Source: Pseudofabraea citricarpa
Taxonomy: Eukaryota > Ascomycota > Leotiomycetes > Helotiales > Dermateaceae
Direction: 5' to 3'
Length of the DNA stretch: 64,000 nt
Assembly: GCA_029641185.1 (NCBI GenBank)
Contig: JAPWGK010000010.1
Location: 806,001-870,000, forward strand
The notes under the pieces are model-generated. The model was not told the DNA's origin. It ran no database searches and saw nothing but the letters and a program-made list of their open reading frames with translations. Positions 10,336 to 23,214 of this stretch are shown here, piece by piece (the first letter of the stretch is position 1; each line of letters opens with the position of its first letter). A program made the position numbers and the translations under genes.

Positions 10336-12160
10336 TTTGGAAACGACTTTAGAGCCCTCTGAAATGAATGAATTGAGAGTAATGGATCGGTTGAAGGAAG
10401 GTTATCTACTTTGATTAATTGAAGCCTGAGTTGGAGTTGATCAGCTCGTGCATCAAGACATACTTATACTTCTTGCTTACAACCCCCAAGTGCTTTCTTT
10501 CTAATTCACTTGTCATGAGGTTCTCCGCAATCACTGGTAAATCCATTTTGATCAACCTCTGTGGAGCTCACGAGATACTTATCGGCCCTTTTGGAGTCAT
10601 GTACAAGAAATTGTTCTTGGAATCTGTTTTTCCGTTATCAAATTGTTACGGCGAATCTCTCCTCGAATCTCCGTAAGCGCTTCGATATTTTAAACCAGGT
10701 AAAGAATAGTTCTAAGAAGCTGTCGGAGACAATTCGATGATAGTGCAGGGGTTCGAGTGCATATAACTCCTAGGATCCTCATGTGATTGTAAGTGCATTT
10801 GCACTTAGTCCCCAATTCAACGGCCAATTATCCAAAAGCGTAGCGAAGGAACGCAAGCTTGAAGGTTGACTTCAAGCTTAGTAAAAAATATAAGCATACA
10901 AGAAATGGGGTCCGAAAGCTAATGCAGAGTGCCTTGCATGTCCAACGATGCATGGCCAGGTCATGACTCTTAAAAATGCCCTATGTTCATCGGATGACCT
11001 TCGATGCCCACTGGCACAACAACTAGCAGCCATTGATCCTGCACGATTCTCCGCCCCCGCATCTCGCGCCATCTCATCTCATTCTATAAGCTTAAATTAA
11101 TCCAAGAGGTGAAACTTTAAATCTTCCGGAGCCAAGTCAATGACCACGCATAGTATTCGGACCGTTCAAAGTTTACCCCGCGTCACGAGTCGATTTGGAA
11201 GGAGGATAGTTCTAGTGAATGTTCACCGTGGGGGAGACTAGCGAGCAGGCTTTCGGCTTCGTCCCAAACTGGGTCTCCGGCCCGAAGGATTTAATCTTCT
11301 CCAAGCCCGAGGCAATTATATCTGCTTAGGCACATGCCCAAATTCCCTAGTAGTCAAGGCCTTTAAAAGTTTTGATGCTGGCCGAGGACTGTTTCGGGGA
11401 TGAGCGGGAGGAAGTCAGAGGGAAGTACGCGACGAAGAAAAGATTGACTAATTTAGCGTTGCTTCACAAGAACCTAGCTTCCTTGCATTTTCTCACGGCA
11501 TTTGACTACTAAATATATGAGAAAATAATCATTATGCCATATAAAATCAGCAAAAAGGTAACATGGCATTAGATATAGGTAGCTGTCACAAATTCAAGCG
11601 CTGTCAGGCTGTAGAGGAAGGTATTAAGTAAACACTTGCAGCACTTCAACTTGGATCGTAAATTATGCGAGTGGAAAGACTTGAGAAGCGATAGGTTACA
11701 ATGATGCCTGTTAATGCTCACGCGAGGTGCTTGTAGAGGACCTATGATGGGACTAGTACCCGCGAGTAAGGTATTGGGAAGCCAGGATAACTCAGACCTT
11801 GCAGGAGTACCAAGCCGGGGAATCTCAGGAACAGAAGTGACAGGTGATCAGGCTAAATGAGAACAATAAACGAACTACGACGTAAACGCCGATGCAACAC
11901 CGAGCAAGAAGATCGCGATTCAATATTTTAAGAGTAATTAGATTAACGGCCGAAATTCTCTTCTGCTGCCGGAGCGACTAAGATATTATGCTATTATATA
12001 TGTAACCATCTCTTACGATACCACAACACTCAGTGGTCCAGTTGCACAGCTACTGAATCTCGATTGGGTGATGTTTTGGGCACAAGTTGTGTACCCGAAT
12101 TGGCTGGCTGGTTGAAGCATCAAAGCATCGCTATACATTTGATACTGTACCGAAAACATA
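10336..12160. other. Gene-poor stretch
   Basis: The first 150 bp are the GH16 promoter. The remainder has only short frames lacking starts or recognisable products. No RNA gene or tandem repeat was found. Confidence 0.5.
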
Positions 12161-12545
12161 TTAGCACAGGCCATGCAGCTTTCCGGACCGAGACTGAAAG
12201 CAGAAGGTAAGAATAAAAGACAATTTTACTTACTATGAAGCAGAATTGGATTTTGTTGTTAGGCAGAGTGTCACAGGAGAACACATCTGGCAGACCTGAA
12301 GTGAAGTCTCGAGGTGCCGTAATGCCTATGATAACATTTCGTTAACCTTGTTTATTGCAAAAGTATGCGAGGTTAGGAAAAGTGTACTGACAGTCTTTGC
12401 CAATTATTGTCTTCCCACCCAGTGCTATAAGTTGAGTCTTACAGCATCGAGCTTTTGTGCCATCTACACAAATAAAAGTGGCGGCTGTCGTGGTAAGAGG
12501 AAGTCCAAATGCTACAATGGCAGCGACAAGTCCTTTAAAGTACAT
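12161..12545 (-). CDS. Hydrophobin-like small secreted cysteine-rich protein (three exons)
   Basis: Three exons read by eye: 12545-12392, 12325-12234 and 12193-12161, with introns of 66 bp (GTCAGT, branch CCTAACC, acceptor ATAG) and 40 bp (GTAAGT...TTTCAG). The spliced product is 92 residues. It has a signal peptide (MYFKGLVAAIVAFGLPLTTTA) and seven cysteines spaced C-x7-CC-x16-C-x16-C-x10-C-x11-C. That resembles the class II hydrophobin order C-CC-C-C-CC-C, but the second pair is CF instead of CC. Codon phase is continuous across both junctions and the protein ends on a cysteine before TAA. If intron 2 is retained the frame stays open for 38 further codons, so the C-terminus needs RNA evidence. 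Its role is probably extracellular (surface coating or effector). Confidence 0.62.
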
Positions 12546-13389
12546 TGCGAAAGTTGTTGATTTGTAAGAGGTGGATTTTGTAATTGATGTCAGTGGACGA
12601 AACAGTGAGATTCTGTGTATTTTCTGCAGAGTTGGACCTGTTCAGCGAGAATGGTAGCTTTATATTCAAATTTATGGCATTTTTCACGGCACAAACTCGC
12701 TCAGCGAAACTGGCACCGACATGCAATGATCGATCGATCGAGATAGAATCCACGATATTCCAATGTCACAGCCAATAACATCGCCAATATGTCTTGGTAG
12801 CAATGACGTCTATGCGTTGTTTTCAGCAAATTCAGCTCCGCAGAATTAATGTTCATCCACAAACATGTTCCCTTGCGTAGAAGTTACACAAATGACTATT
12901 TTAGATCCCAACGATGAATTCAAGCCTCGATCTGCATTACCAGGAAAGTTGTTGTGATGTGCCGTGTACCGGAATGATCAAAGATCGGCATTCAGCCGTA
13001 ACTCGGATTTCTTGTTACAACGTGTGGCTTAATACCCCGCTAACCCTAACTTAATCTCTAACATTCTTTCACGGCGCCTTGAGATTCCCGAGCTTGTGTT
13101 ACTTTCTTGGCACACTGAAGCCGGATATTTGGCATCGCCTAACTTGTAATGTGGCTGCTGAAAGTTTAGCGACGACACAATTTATTAGACTGGAGTATAA
13201 GATTCATCTAATGTAGCGTAGAGTTTGACTAGTCACTTCAAGTAATTTGACAGCGGATTATTGTCATGTCAAGCTTTGATGTATTCTTGCACTGCTAATA
13301 ATGGATTTACGCTAAGACCAGTCCAAGACCCGGGGCAATTGGTCCGATCCCATGCTACTTAATCTCCTTCAAAACCTCCGCTAGTACTA
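12546..13389. other. Promoter of the hydrophobin-like gene and 3' flank of the FAD monooxygenase
   Basis: The first 150 bp carry the likely promoter of the minus-strand hydrophobin-like gene. The rest is non-coding as far as I can see, with TA-rich stretches from 13020 to 13320. Confidence 0.5.
12658..12664 (-). promoter_or_regulatory. TATA box of the hydrophobin-like gene
   Basis: TATAAAG on the minus strand, 113 bp before the ATG at 12545. Distance and sequence suit a highly regulated secreted-protein gene and support that gene being real. Confidence 0.45.
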
Positions 13390-14792
13390 TTATGTTGTTA
13401 AGCTTTGTTTGGCTGCAATCGGGGCTTCTGGGTCAACCGATTTTAGCGTTGACGGACTTGTTAGATTGTAGTACTGCTTAAAATCATGTTTCAGATCGTT
13501 GGCACCCTATACAAAAAAGAAAGATTGTTAGCACCGCTTGTTTTAGAGTAACCAAATGAGAAAATTCTACTAACCCGCATCATACTGGCAAACTTCATCG
13601 CGCTCTCTGGGTCATTCCGTGCATTCCTACAAGCCTGTAGGAATAGATCTGTTTCCAAGATCTTGTCGGGTTCGTCAACCATGAGCCTCTTCAAGTTAGC
13701 TGTTGAGAGTCTGTTGACATGCTCGTTATAGATCCGCCTTCTGACTTCATCGTACTTGTCGAGAATTTCATCATCAGCAACGCCGTGATATATGCCCGAA
13801 AGACAGTCAAATAAGCCTCCGACATCAACAATTCCACCTGTCAAACCTAGTCCACCAAATGGGTTACAAAGGTGAGCAGCGTCAGCAACGAGTAAGATTC
13901 TTCCAACCCGGAATCTTTCTGCACATCGCTGATGGATTCGATACGGACTAACACTCGCAACTTTGAATTTGTCTGGGGTTGGAGAGCCGGGTAGCATCGA
14001 AGAAAGCCTCTGTTGATGCCGTTCGATACACTCTTCTCTGCTGATAGTACCATCTTCGCCGTATGTTACACGCCAGAGTCCATCCTTGCTTATTCTAGCG
14101 GCCATGAACCAGTTAGAAGGATGTATGATGAAGTTGATATCGCTCCAACCCAGTGCATCGAAATCATAATAGACATTGGTTGCCATCAGCCATGGTGCCC
14201 ATGTGTATCCTGGGAAATTATCGCCGAATAACTCATGGCGGATTGTGCTGCTTGCACCATCACTTCCGACAATGTAATCTGCAGATAATTTTTCTGTACC
14301 AGAAGGTGTAGAGACAGACACCCAAGCCTTATCAGGGTCCTGCCCCGTACCGAGGACTTTATGGTTGAAATCCACCCTCGCATTTGGAAATTTGGATAGT
14401 GCTTCAAGAATTATGCCAGCAACTCTATTCACAGGAAGGCTGGTAACACGTAGAGGCAGAGGAACTTTGTCTTGCGACATCTCTGCAATTACGGTGCCAT
14501 CTTTTTGTCTCCAGCACACATTTTCAGGAAGAAATCCCTCTTGTCGTATAGAATCAAGTACTCCGGCACGCTGTAACTCAGAGACTCCTGCTGGTCCATA
14601 ATGGGTTGCGCGTGGCTGGTTATCAAGTTGTGAGGCAGCTTCCAACACTTGAACGCTGATGCCTTCCTTTGCAAGAAACAACGCTAGCAAAAGACCCGCT
14701 GGGCCAGCACCAACAATTATTATCTAAAGAATTAATATCAGAAATTAGGCATGAAAATTTGAGCTGTTACTTACCTTATCAAAACCTGTCAT
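13390..14792 (-). CDS. FAD-dependent aromatic monooxygenase (PHBH fold) of the polyketide cluster
   Basis: Three exons: 14792-14775 (only six codons), 14723-13575 and 13506-13390, with introns of 51 and 68 bp; the total is 427 residues. The tiny first exon is needed to complete the nucleotide-binding N-terminus, giving IIIVGAGPAG (GxGxxG at residues 11-16). The FAD_binding_3 signatures follow: the DG motif VGSDGASSTIR (D161, G162) and the second FAD motif GRILLVADAAHLCNPFGG (D287). In the latter an Ala replaces the usual Gly before Asp. Such enzymes hydroxylate, often with dearomatisation, phenolic rings. Divergent transcription from the adjacent non-reducing PKS suggests it oxidises that enzyme's aromatic product. 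Substrate unknown. Confidence 0.88.
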
Positions 14793-15810
14793 ATTGGATA
14801 TTTTGAGGATGTAGTGTGTATTTTGTTGACTGAAATGTAAAGACGTTATTTGGCTAGAGTTGAAAGCTCAGTGGCAAGCGAAACCGTTCGTATAATAATA
14901 ATTAGCAAGATGGGACGAGTCATCTATTGTTTGACAGCGGCATCGAAGCAACACCTTCAGCCTTTTGTCATGGACAAGCCTAGATTCAGAAGTACATGCT
15001 GTTTCAATCTTGTATCATGTACGAGTCAGTATCGCATATGCTTAAATAGGCGAGTCCCTGTTGAATCTAAGCGAGCGCCTTGCGACGATCTGAAGCATCA
15101 CGAAGCTTCTCGTATATTTTTTTCGTCGAGTTTCAGAGGCTTCCTCACCTTCGAATTGTTTCTGATTTGCTGATCTACCGATTTCAAACGATGGGAGCGA
15201 TCCTACAAAGAAACAAGTCGTCCCGGTCTGTCTCGGAGTTAAGATTGACACATCACTTATGTTCATCTTATCAACACACTGTCTTAATGCCAAAGACTTT
15301 GGACACATCTAGGTACAGGTGCCAGCTCTTCATATAGCCTCAGCTATCTTAGCATGACCGATCACGGCTAACTCGGTGGGAAAATACGGTTTTCATCATG
15401 AGATCACTAGCGTTCCTTCACTTGGCTTTGCCTTGCCCAGCAGACATGAAGCCTGGCTGACAATCAAACTTGTCGCGGGGGAGAACTGGGAATTTTCTTA
15501 CCCCTTTTAAATGGTATTCAGAATCTTGATTTGTTCGCTTCTAAAGGATATCACGGTCGATAGAAACAACAGGCAAGAAACCCCCACACCAATAGGCCAA
15601 TGAGTTAGGTTGGGTAATACGAAACTTAAACGAGAGGCTCTTGGGCTCGATCAGTGTAGCCTTAAGCATTAATGCGTTCATGTCACCCATAGTATTTGCA
15701 TAGTATACCCATACGTCCGACGAGAAGCTTATTCTATATAAGAGCCTCAAGACATGACCACTACTTGCTCATTATTTTCTGCCATTTGCATTTTCTCTTC
15801 ATAATTCAAC
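14793..15810. promoter_or_regulatory. Shared divergent promoter region of monooxygenase and PKS
   Basis: A 1,018-bp gap between two head-to-head genes and the likely site of co-regulation of the cluster. No transcription factor gene lies next to it in this window. Short frames in it show no coding character. Confidence 0.55.
15735..15742 (+). promoter_or_regulatory. TATA box of the PKS gene
   Basis: TATATAAG lies 69 bp before the PKS ATG at 15811, followed by a short leader with CATTTGCATTTTCTCTTC. Confidence 0.5.
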
Positions 15811-18800
15811 ATGGCGCAACCTAAACATATTCTTTTGTTCGGGGATCAGACTGAAAACATAGTTCCTACTCTCAAGGACTTGTATCGGCGGTCGAAGTCG
15901 TCTCTTTATCTTAGACATTTCCTACAGAGTGCTTTGGATGCAGTATCTCGAGAAGCTTCAGAAGTTCCCCTTTTTGAGCAGACGAGACTGCGAGCCACCT
16001 CATTCGTTGAACTGGCCGATTCTTTAGGCAAAGATCAATACTCAGATGTCTGCATACGGACACTCCTACTTTGCGTAGCGCAATTAGGATCTCTTGTCGC
16101 GTAAGAATACTTCGAGCATTTAGATGGCATAGCTAACATTCATACCTAGTCTTTTAGAAAATAATCCTAGGCTGCTGGACAGCGAAACTTCACATAATTT
16201 AATCGCTCTCGGTTTCTGTACCGGCCTTCTTCCAGCCGCTATCGCAGCTTCCACAAGTTCTATGGTTGAGCTTCTTGCAGCTTCACCAGAAATCGTGCTT
16301 GCTTCCCTGAGAATGGGAACCGAAGCATATCGTCGTTCACAGTTACTTGAAGAGTCTAGAGAAAGCTGGGCAGTAGCGGTCTCTGGCATATCAAGAACGT
16401 TGCTACAAGAATCTTTGGAGAAGTTTAACGCCGATAAAGTAAGCTATAGATACCTTCTTCAGTTGGGTATAAAGCTAATCAAAAAGGCAATACCGTCGCA
16501 TAAGAGGGCATACATAAGTTCTGTATCTGGGCTCTCTGTCACAGTTAGCGGACCACCCTCTACATTGGAGCAACTTTTTGCTCTAAGTCTTTTTGATACC
16601 GCGACGACATTTCCATTGCCAATTGCAGCGGCTTTTCATGCGAGCCACCTTCCCACACCAGAAGTCAGCAAAATCATATCACGCAACTCACAACTGAGCA
16701 ATCTTGTTTTAAGTAGAGCGCAGATTCTTTCGACTAGTTCTGGGTTGTGCTACCAGCCACAAACCCTGGACAAACTATTATCAAATATCTCCGATGATAT
16801 CTTCAAAAATCTAATTGATAATGAAGAATTACTCAAGCAGCTTATAATTGCTATTGATGGAAAGAGCGTTCTCATCACAGCTGTTGGACCCAATGCAACA
16901 TTGAAACGAACCACAAAAGCGCTGGAAGAAGCTGGTGTGCGCGTCCAAGTTCAAAAGGCTGAAAATCTTGAATTGCCGACCTTCGAAGACATTGCTATCG
17001 TTGGCATGTCAGGAAGATTTCCGGGTGCTGAGACCCTGGAAGAGTTCTGGAATGTACTCGAGAGTGGGTTAGATCTTCATAGACAAGTAAGTCTCCCATT
17101 ACACTACGTACTACTAGATACTAATACTATATATAGGTACCCAGCGATCGTTTCGATATCAAAACACACTATGACCCAACTGGAAAGGCAGAAAATACTA
17201 CCTCCACACCTTACGGCTGCTTTATTGATAGGCCAGGCGTTTTCGACGCAAGACTTTTCAACATGTCACCAAGAGAAGCCGCCCAAACAGATCCAGGCCA
17301 GAGACTCTTACTCATGACGACTTACGAGGCCCTTGAAATGTCAGGGTATAGTCAAGAACACGAACTAGACGATCGAGATCCAAGAGTTGGCTCATTTTTC
17401 GGTCAGACTATTGATGACTGGAAAGAGTACAACGCAGCAGAAAACGTAGACATGTATTATGTTACTGGAGGTATCAGAGCTTTCAGCGCAGGACGGGTCA
17501 ACTACCATTTCAAATGGGAGGGTCCATCATATAGCGTGGACAGTGCCTGTTCTTCAAGTCTGCTTGCTGTTCAGCTTGCATGCTCCTCATTGCTTGCACG
17601 CGAGTGTAACATGGCTGTTGCAGGAGGCTCGAATATTCTGACAGGCTGCAATATGTTCTCAGGACTCAGTAAGGGTAGCTTTCTCTCCCAGACTGGCTCT
17701 TGCAAAACATTTGATAGCGAAGCAGATGGCTACTGCCGTGGAGATGGTGTTGGCGTTGTTGTCCTAAAGAGATTAGACGACGCCATCTCCAATCGGGATA
17801 ACATTTTGGCTGTTGTCAAGGCTGTAGCTACCAATCACTCCGCTCAGGCTATTTCTATCACGCATCCACATGTCGAGACACAACAAAAGTTATTCGAGGA
17901 GGTATTGCTTCGTGCCGCTATTGATCCAAGCGAAGTGGATTATGTCGAGATGCATGGAACCGGAACACAAGCTGGTGATGCTGCGGAATCAAAATCCATC
18001 ATGAATGTTCTAGCAAAGAAGCCTAGATCAAATCCCCTCACAATTGGATCACTAAAGCCTAATGTTGGGCACGGAGAAGCTGTAAGTCACCCCTCCCAAG
18101 ATATTTAAGTGGTGGAAACTAATTTCCAAAATAGGTTGCTGGAGTTACCTCTTTGATAAAAACTCTTATGATGCTGCGGAAAGACAGAGTAATTCCCCAC
18201 ATTGGAATCAAGGGTACAATGAACCCAAAACTTCCAGCGTTTGCCGACTACAATGTACATATTGCTACATCGAAACCGTTCCAGAGTCGGAACAGCAAGC
18301 GTACTATTATGCTCAATAATTTCAGTGCTGCTGTAAGTTTAACCAGAGACTTAACTATAAGGTTACTAATACCATGCAGGGAGGCAATACAAGTCTGATC
18401 ATGATCGATGGGCAGCAGCCCGTGGTCGAAGGAGTTGATCCTCGCTCTACACAAGTTGTAACTTTATCAGCAAAGACTTCAGTTTCTATGAAGCAGAATA
18501 TGATTCGTCTACAAGACTTCATTAAGGACTCCGATGTTTCACTTCAAGACATCGCATATACAACAACAGCTCGAAGACTTCATCATTCAATAAGGCAGTC
18601 TTTTGCGGTCAAAGATCTTACGGAATTATCAAAAGAACTGGAGAAAAGCATTACTCAATCGAATAACCCAGCGCCTATCAACGAAGCGCCACCTGTGGTT
18701 TTCCTTTTCCCTGGCCAAGGTGCTAAAATCATGGGCATTGCGAATGATCTATATAAGACAAGTGCTTTCTTCAGAGAAAGAGTCGAGGAGTACGACTACT

Positions 18801-21800
18801 TATGCCAACAACAAGGACTGCCATCGTTTATTACAGTACTTACTGGGACAACCAACGAGATTCCAACTCCGGTGCAGAACCAACTTTGTATGGTTGCCAT
18901 TGAACTTGCCCTTGCATCATTATGGCAATCTTGGGGTATAGTTCCAAGTGTTGTTATTGGTCATAGTTTAGGGGAATATGCTGCACTTTGTGTTGCAGGT
19001 GTTCTCTCTATAAGCGATATGCTATTCTTGGTAGCCAAGCGAGCAGAACAAATGCAGTTGCACTGCACTGCACACACTCATTCTATGCTTTCAACACGAC
19101 TTTCGCCCGAAGAAGCTGAGAAAGAGATACGTGAGGCTAAGCTAGCCTCCCTAGAGATCGCTTGCAAAAACACACAAAACTCGACAGTTATTAGTGGAGC
19201 CTCGAAGGACATCACTTCCTTTCAAGAAAAGCTCCAAACAAAAGGAGTTACTACCAAAATTCTTGAAGTTCCCTATTCTTTCCACTCTAGACAAATGGAT
19301 TCAATCATGGCTCCATATGGGGCAATTGCGCAGAACGTGCATTTCTCCCAACCAAAAATACCGGTCGCTTCCACTCTTCTTGGTAAAGTCATCACAACTT
19401 CAGGGGTTTTCTCTGCACAATACCTAGTCAGCCAAGCACGAAATGCTGTTAATTTCCCAGCAGCATTGAACTCTTGTGTAGAGGAGAAACTCGTAACCGA
19501 GAAGACCTTGTGGTTGGAAGCTGGACCTGGCGCTGTGTGCCTCTCGTTCGCACGAGCCACGCTCAACGTGTCCATGGATCGCACTCTTGTTTCTATGGAA
19601 GCTGATAAAGATTGCTGGTCTACGATAGCTAAGGCACTTTCTCAGTCTTACCGCAAAGGATCTCATGTCAGATGGACAGAATATCACAAAGAACACAAGA
19701 AGGCTCTTCGACTTGTCGAACTTCCAACCTACGCTTTTGACCTCAAGAACTATTGGATTGAGTACCGAAGCAGACTTGGTAAAAGCGAAGAAATTGCACA
19801 AACTGCACCAGCTTTCTCCTCAACCTGCTTACAACGTATTACCGAAGAAACGTTCGAAGCATCTAGTGCTCGGGTAGTATTCAGCAGTGATTTTGGAGAC
19901 CCCGTTCTTTCGAAAATGGCACGAGGACATGTGGTATGTGGTCTTGGTCTCTGTCCGAGTTCCGTTTACGCAGAGATGGCTTTCTCCGCGGCAACATACA
20001 TCTTCCAAAAACAGGACTCGTCGTTATCTGTACCCCCCATGGATCTCGCCAATATGGAAATCTTCAATCCATTCGTCGTCAAACCAGATACCCCAAATCA
20101 GATCTTCCGAGTCACGAGCCAACAGGAGAATTCTGGTCCGGTTAAAATTGAGTTCCACTCACAAGAGGGAGGCGAGTGGAAGCAGCATGCTCGATGCACT
20201 GTAACTCTTTGTGATAGCAAGAGCATGATGGCAGATTGGAACAGCAATTCCTATCTTGTTCGGGCCCGGGCGAAGGCCCTGAAAGAGATGGGTCAGACTG
20301 GTGACGTACACAAAATCTTAAGAAAGATGGCATACAAACTCTTCAAGACAGTTGTTGACTACTCTGAAAAGTACCAGGCTTTGGATGAAACCTTCATGAA
20401 TGGGGATCAGCCTGAAGCCTCTGCGACACTCAGCTTTCAAACTTCGGCCGAAGAGGGAGATTACACCCACAGCCCATACTGGATTGACAGTCTCGCTCAA
20501 CTAGGTGGATTCTGTCTGAATGTCAACCCACCATCTGGCGAAGATGTTGTCTTTCTATCACATGGCTGGAAGAGCATGAGAATTATCGGCTCTCTTTCCG
20601 ATAAAGAGCAGTACACAAGCTATGTCCACATGCAGAAAACAGATGAGGCTGGTGTATATGCCGGCAACGTCTATATGTTTAACGACAAGGAGGTTGTCGC
20701 TGTTTGCTCAGGTCTTAAGTTCAAGCAGATGAAGAAGTCATTGCTAGAAACACTGCTTGGTGTCAGCACCCGGAAGCTGCTTCCATCAGCAGAATTCTCC
20801 AAACCCGCTGCACCAAAGCGTGTTCAAAGTTTCAAAACAGCGCCTGTCTCAGTCCCATCGACAGGATTCAACGAGATATTAGAGGTAATTTCATCAGAGG
20901 CAGGTTTGGATCAGGACGACTTTACAGAGGATGCCATGTGGTCTGAACTCGGCATTGACTCCATATTAACGATCTCGATCCTGAGCAAGTTACGAGCTAT
21001 TACTTCCCTGGATATCCCAAGTTCTTTGTTTACAAATTGTCCTACCAGGGGTCATTTGCAAACCTATTTCAACGAACACCTGCAATCAAGCCCTCCTGCC
21101 GCCAAACCCCTACCACAAGCTGTAAGAGAAGTTCAAGCAGACTACTTTAACACAAGATCTCGTTCTTTGAGTGCTGCTTCTACAGTATATTCAAGGAACT
21201 CGTCACGCGATTCATCGCCGGAACCATTCCCAACACCTGATACCGTTTATACTCCAGATGTAGAGGACGTCGGAACTGTTCTAAAGGGGATCATCATTGA
21301 AGAGCTTGGAATCCAACCCAGTGAAGCACAACCATCAACGTTGTTCTCAGATCTTGGGATGGATTCGCTCCTAACAATTTCAGTACTCGGTTCACTACGT
21401 GAGAAGACTGGAACTTGCTTGCCCTCTTCATTCTTCACCGAAAACCAAACATTCTCGGATTTAGATCGCTTTTATCATCCTCCACCATTGGAAGTAAAGG
21501 CAGTCACTGCGAGTCTCGCAGAGGTTTGTGGATTCATTAGCAAGCCAGTACTTCTCCAAGGCATTCCTTCTCCCGGAGCCCAAAGTCTTTTCATTCTACC
21601 TGACGGCTCCGGATCCGCCTTGTCATATATCGATCTCCCAGTTGTCTCCAAGTCTCTTCCGGTATATGCTCTCAACTCCCCTTTCTACAAGAACACCGAT
21701 CAGTACACAATTTCCTTTGAAAGTGTTGCTGCGATATTCGTAAATGCTATTCAAGTACTTCAACCACATGGTCCGTATCTCATCGCAGGCTGGTCTATGG

Positions 21801-22398
21801 GTGGCATATTCGCATATGAAGTCTCACGACAACTAATGCAAGCTGGCGAAGAGATCGAGCTTTTAGTGTTCATTGACAGTCCCTGTCCACGAACCTTGCC
21901 ACCACTCCCAGCTCCAACGCTCGATATCCTCGACAAAGCTGGCTTGTTTGACGGCTTGGACAAATCTGGAAAGGGGATCCCAGAAACAACGCGACAGCAT
22001 TTCCTTGCGAGTGTGCGAACACTTGAACATTTTGATCCTATATCACTTAAGTTGAACGATAAGCTTGGACGAGTCATCGCTATCTGGGCTAAGGATGGCA
22101 TGCTTGAAGGCGTAAGCGAGCAGAAGAGAATTGCTCTGACAGACGATGAAATTGCAAGCGAGGCAAAAAATTGGTTGTTTGGAGTGCGCAGTGATTATGG
22201 TCCTGCCGGATGGGATAACTTGGTTGGCAGGGATGTCGAATGCCACATTGTTGGCGGCAACCACTTTTCGATCATGAAGAGTCCTCAGGTATGTTCTTCA
22301 TTATCTTCCGATTCTATTGCGAATAAAGACTAACTTCCAAATAGGTTAACAGTGTTGGAACAATTCTCGCAGACGCTTTGAATAGAATTAAAGTTTAG
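15811..22398 (+). CDS. Non-reducing polyketide synthase, SAT-KS-MAT-PT-ACP-ACP-TE
   Basis: Six exons: 15811-16100, 16150-17086, 17137-18081, 18135-18332, 18380-22288 and 22345-22398 (introns 47-56 bp, all frame-consistent), giving 2,110 residues. Domains and active sites are as follows. SAT has C120 in GFCTG. KS starts near 375, with C547 in VDSACSSS, H682 in MHGTGT and H721 in NVGHGE. The malonyl-transferase has S986 in GHSLGE. The product-template domain has H1307 and D1493. The two carrier domains have S1651 (LGIDS) and S1786 (LGMDS). The thioesterase/Claisen cyclase has S1929 in GWSMGG, D1956 and H2085. All checked residues are present, so the enzyme looks functional. It would build an unreduced chain from malonyl-CoA and fold it into an aromatic ring. 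Length and tandem ACPs resemble orsellinate-type and naphthopyrone/melanin-type synthases; the product cannot be fixed from sequence alone. Confidence 0.96.
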
Positions 22399-23214
22399 TA
22401 GGCAATTTATAAATTAGTTTATAGCATTTAGCATTAGATAAGGTGTTAGGGAAATGATATTTGAAATTTTTGATCTAACAGAATTCTCCCAAGAAGCGAA
22501 TTGACTTCAGATGAATTTTAAAAACTCCAATTTTTAGTGCAATTTTCTACTTAAACGAGTAGGTTTTGACTTAAAGGACGAATAAGTATATCCTCAAGCT
22601 TGCCAATTTATTAGAATATGGAAATCCGATAAGCGACCATAAAAAGACTAGCCTACTAAGAGACAGCCCCCGAGTTTAGTTCCCCGAACTACGATTAGAG
22701 TTTACATAAGAGATCCGAAGTTCTGAAGTTCTGTTTCACTCCAGGATGTTGACGTGTCTCAAGTAGCAAAAGCTTAAATTTTAACGCATGAGACGTGAGG
22801 ATCAGGGGGATCTGATTCCGATGTGATCAGATTCTGTCGTCTCAAGTCGAGTCATTACGCGAAGACAAGCAAATTTGTTTGCCATTTGCTATAGCATAAA
22901 CCCATGAGGCACATAAGTTTGGCCTAGTTCTTCAGAATGTGGTTGGAGATCATGTTGATCATGCTGCCGAGTCCAGACCTGCTACAGCCAGTATCGTGTT
23001 CACTACCTGCTGTTCTCCATATGCTTACATGATATCGATGCGAAATTCTCTTCCTCCTGTGCGTGCTTCGGAATTCTCATCCTTACTTCTTTTCCCTCCG
23101 TATAGCAAATTCATCACCTTCACCAAAAATCAGCCATAATGTTCGAGTTGCAGGCGAAGTAACATTCAGCAGTCAGTAATCATACGCAGAAATATCGAGA
23201 CCCAATGTCCAACG
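22399..23214. other. Intergenic region between PKS and MFS transporter
   Basis: AT-rich 3' flank of the PKS followed by the promoter of the tandem MFS gene. No gene or repeat is seen. Confidence 0.5.
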
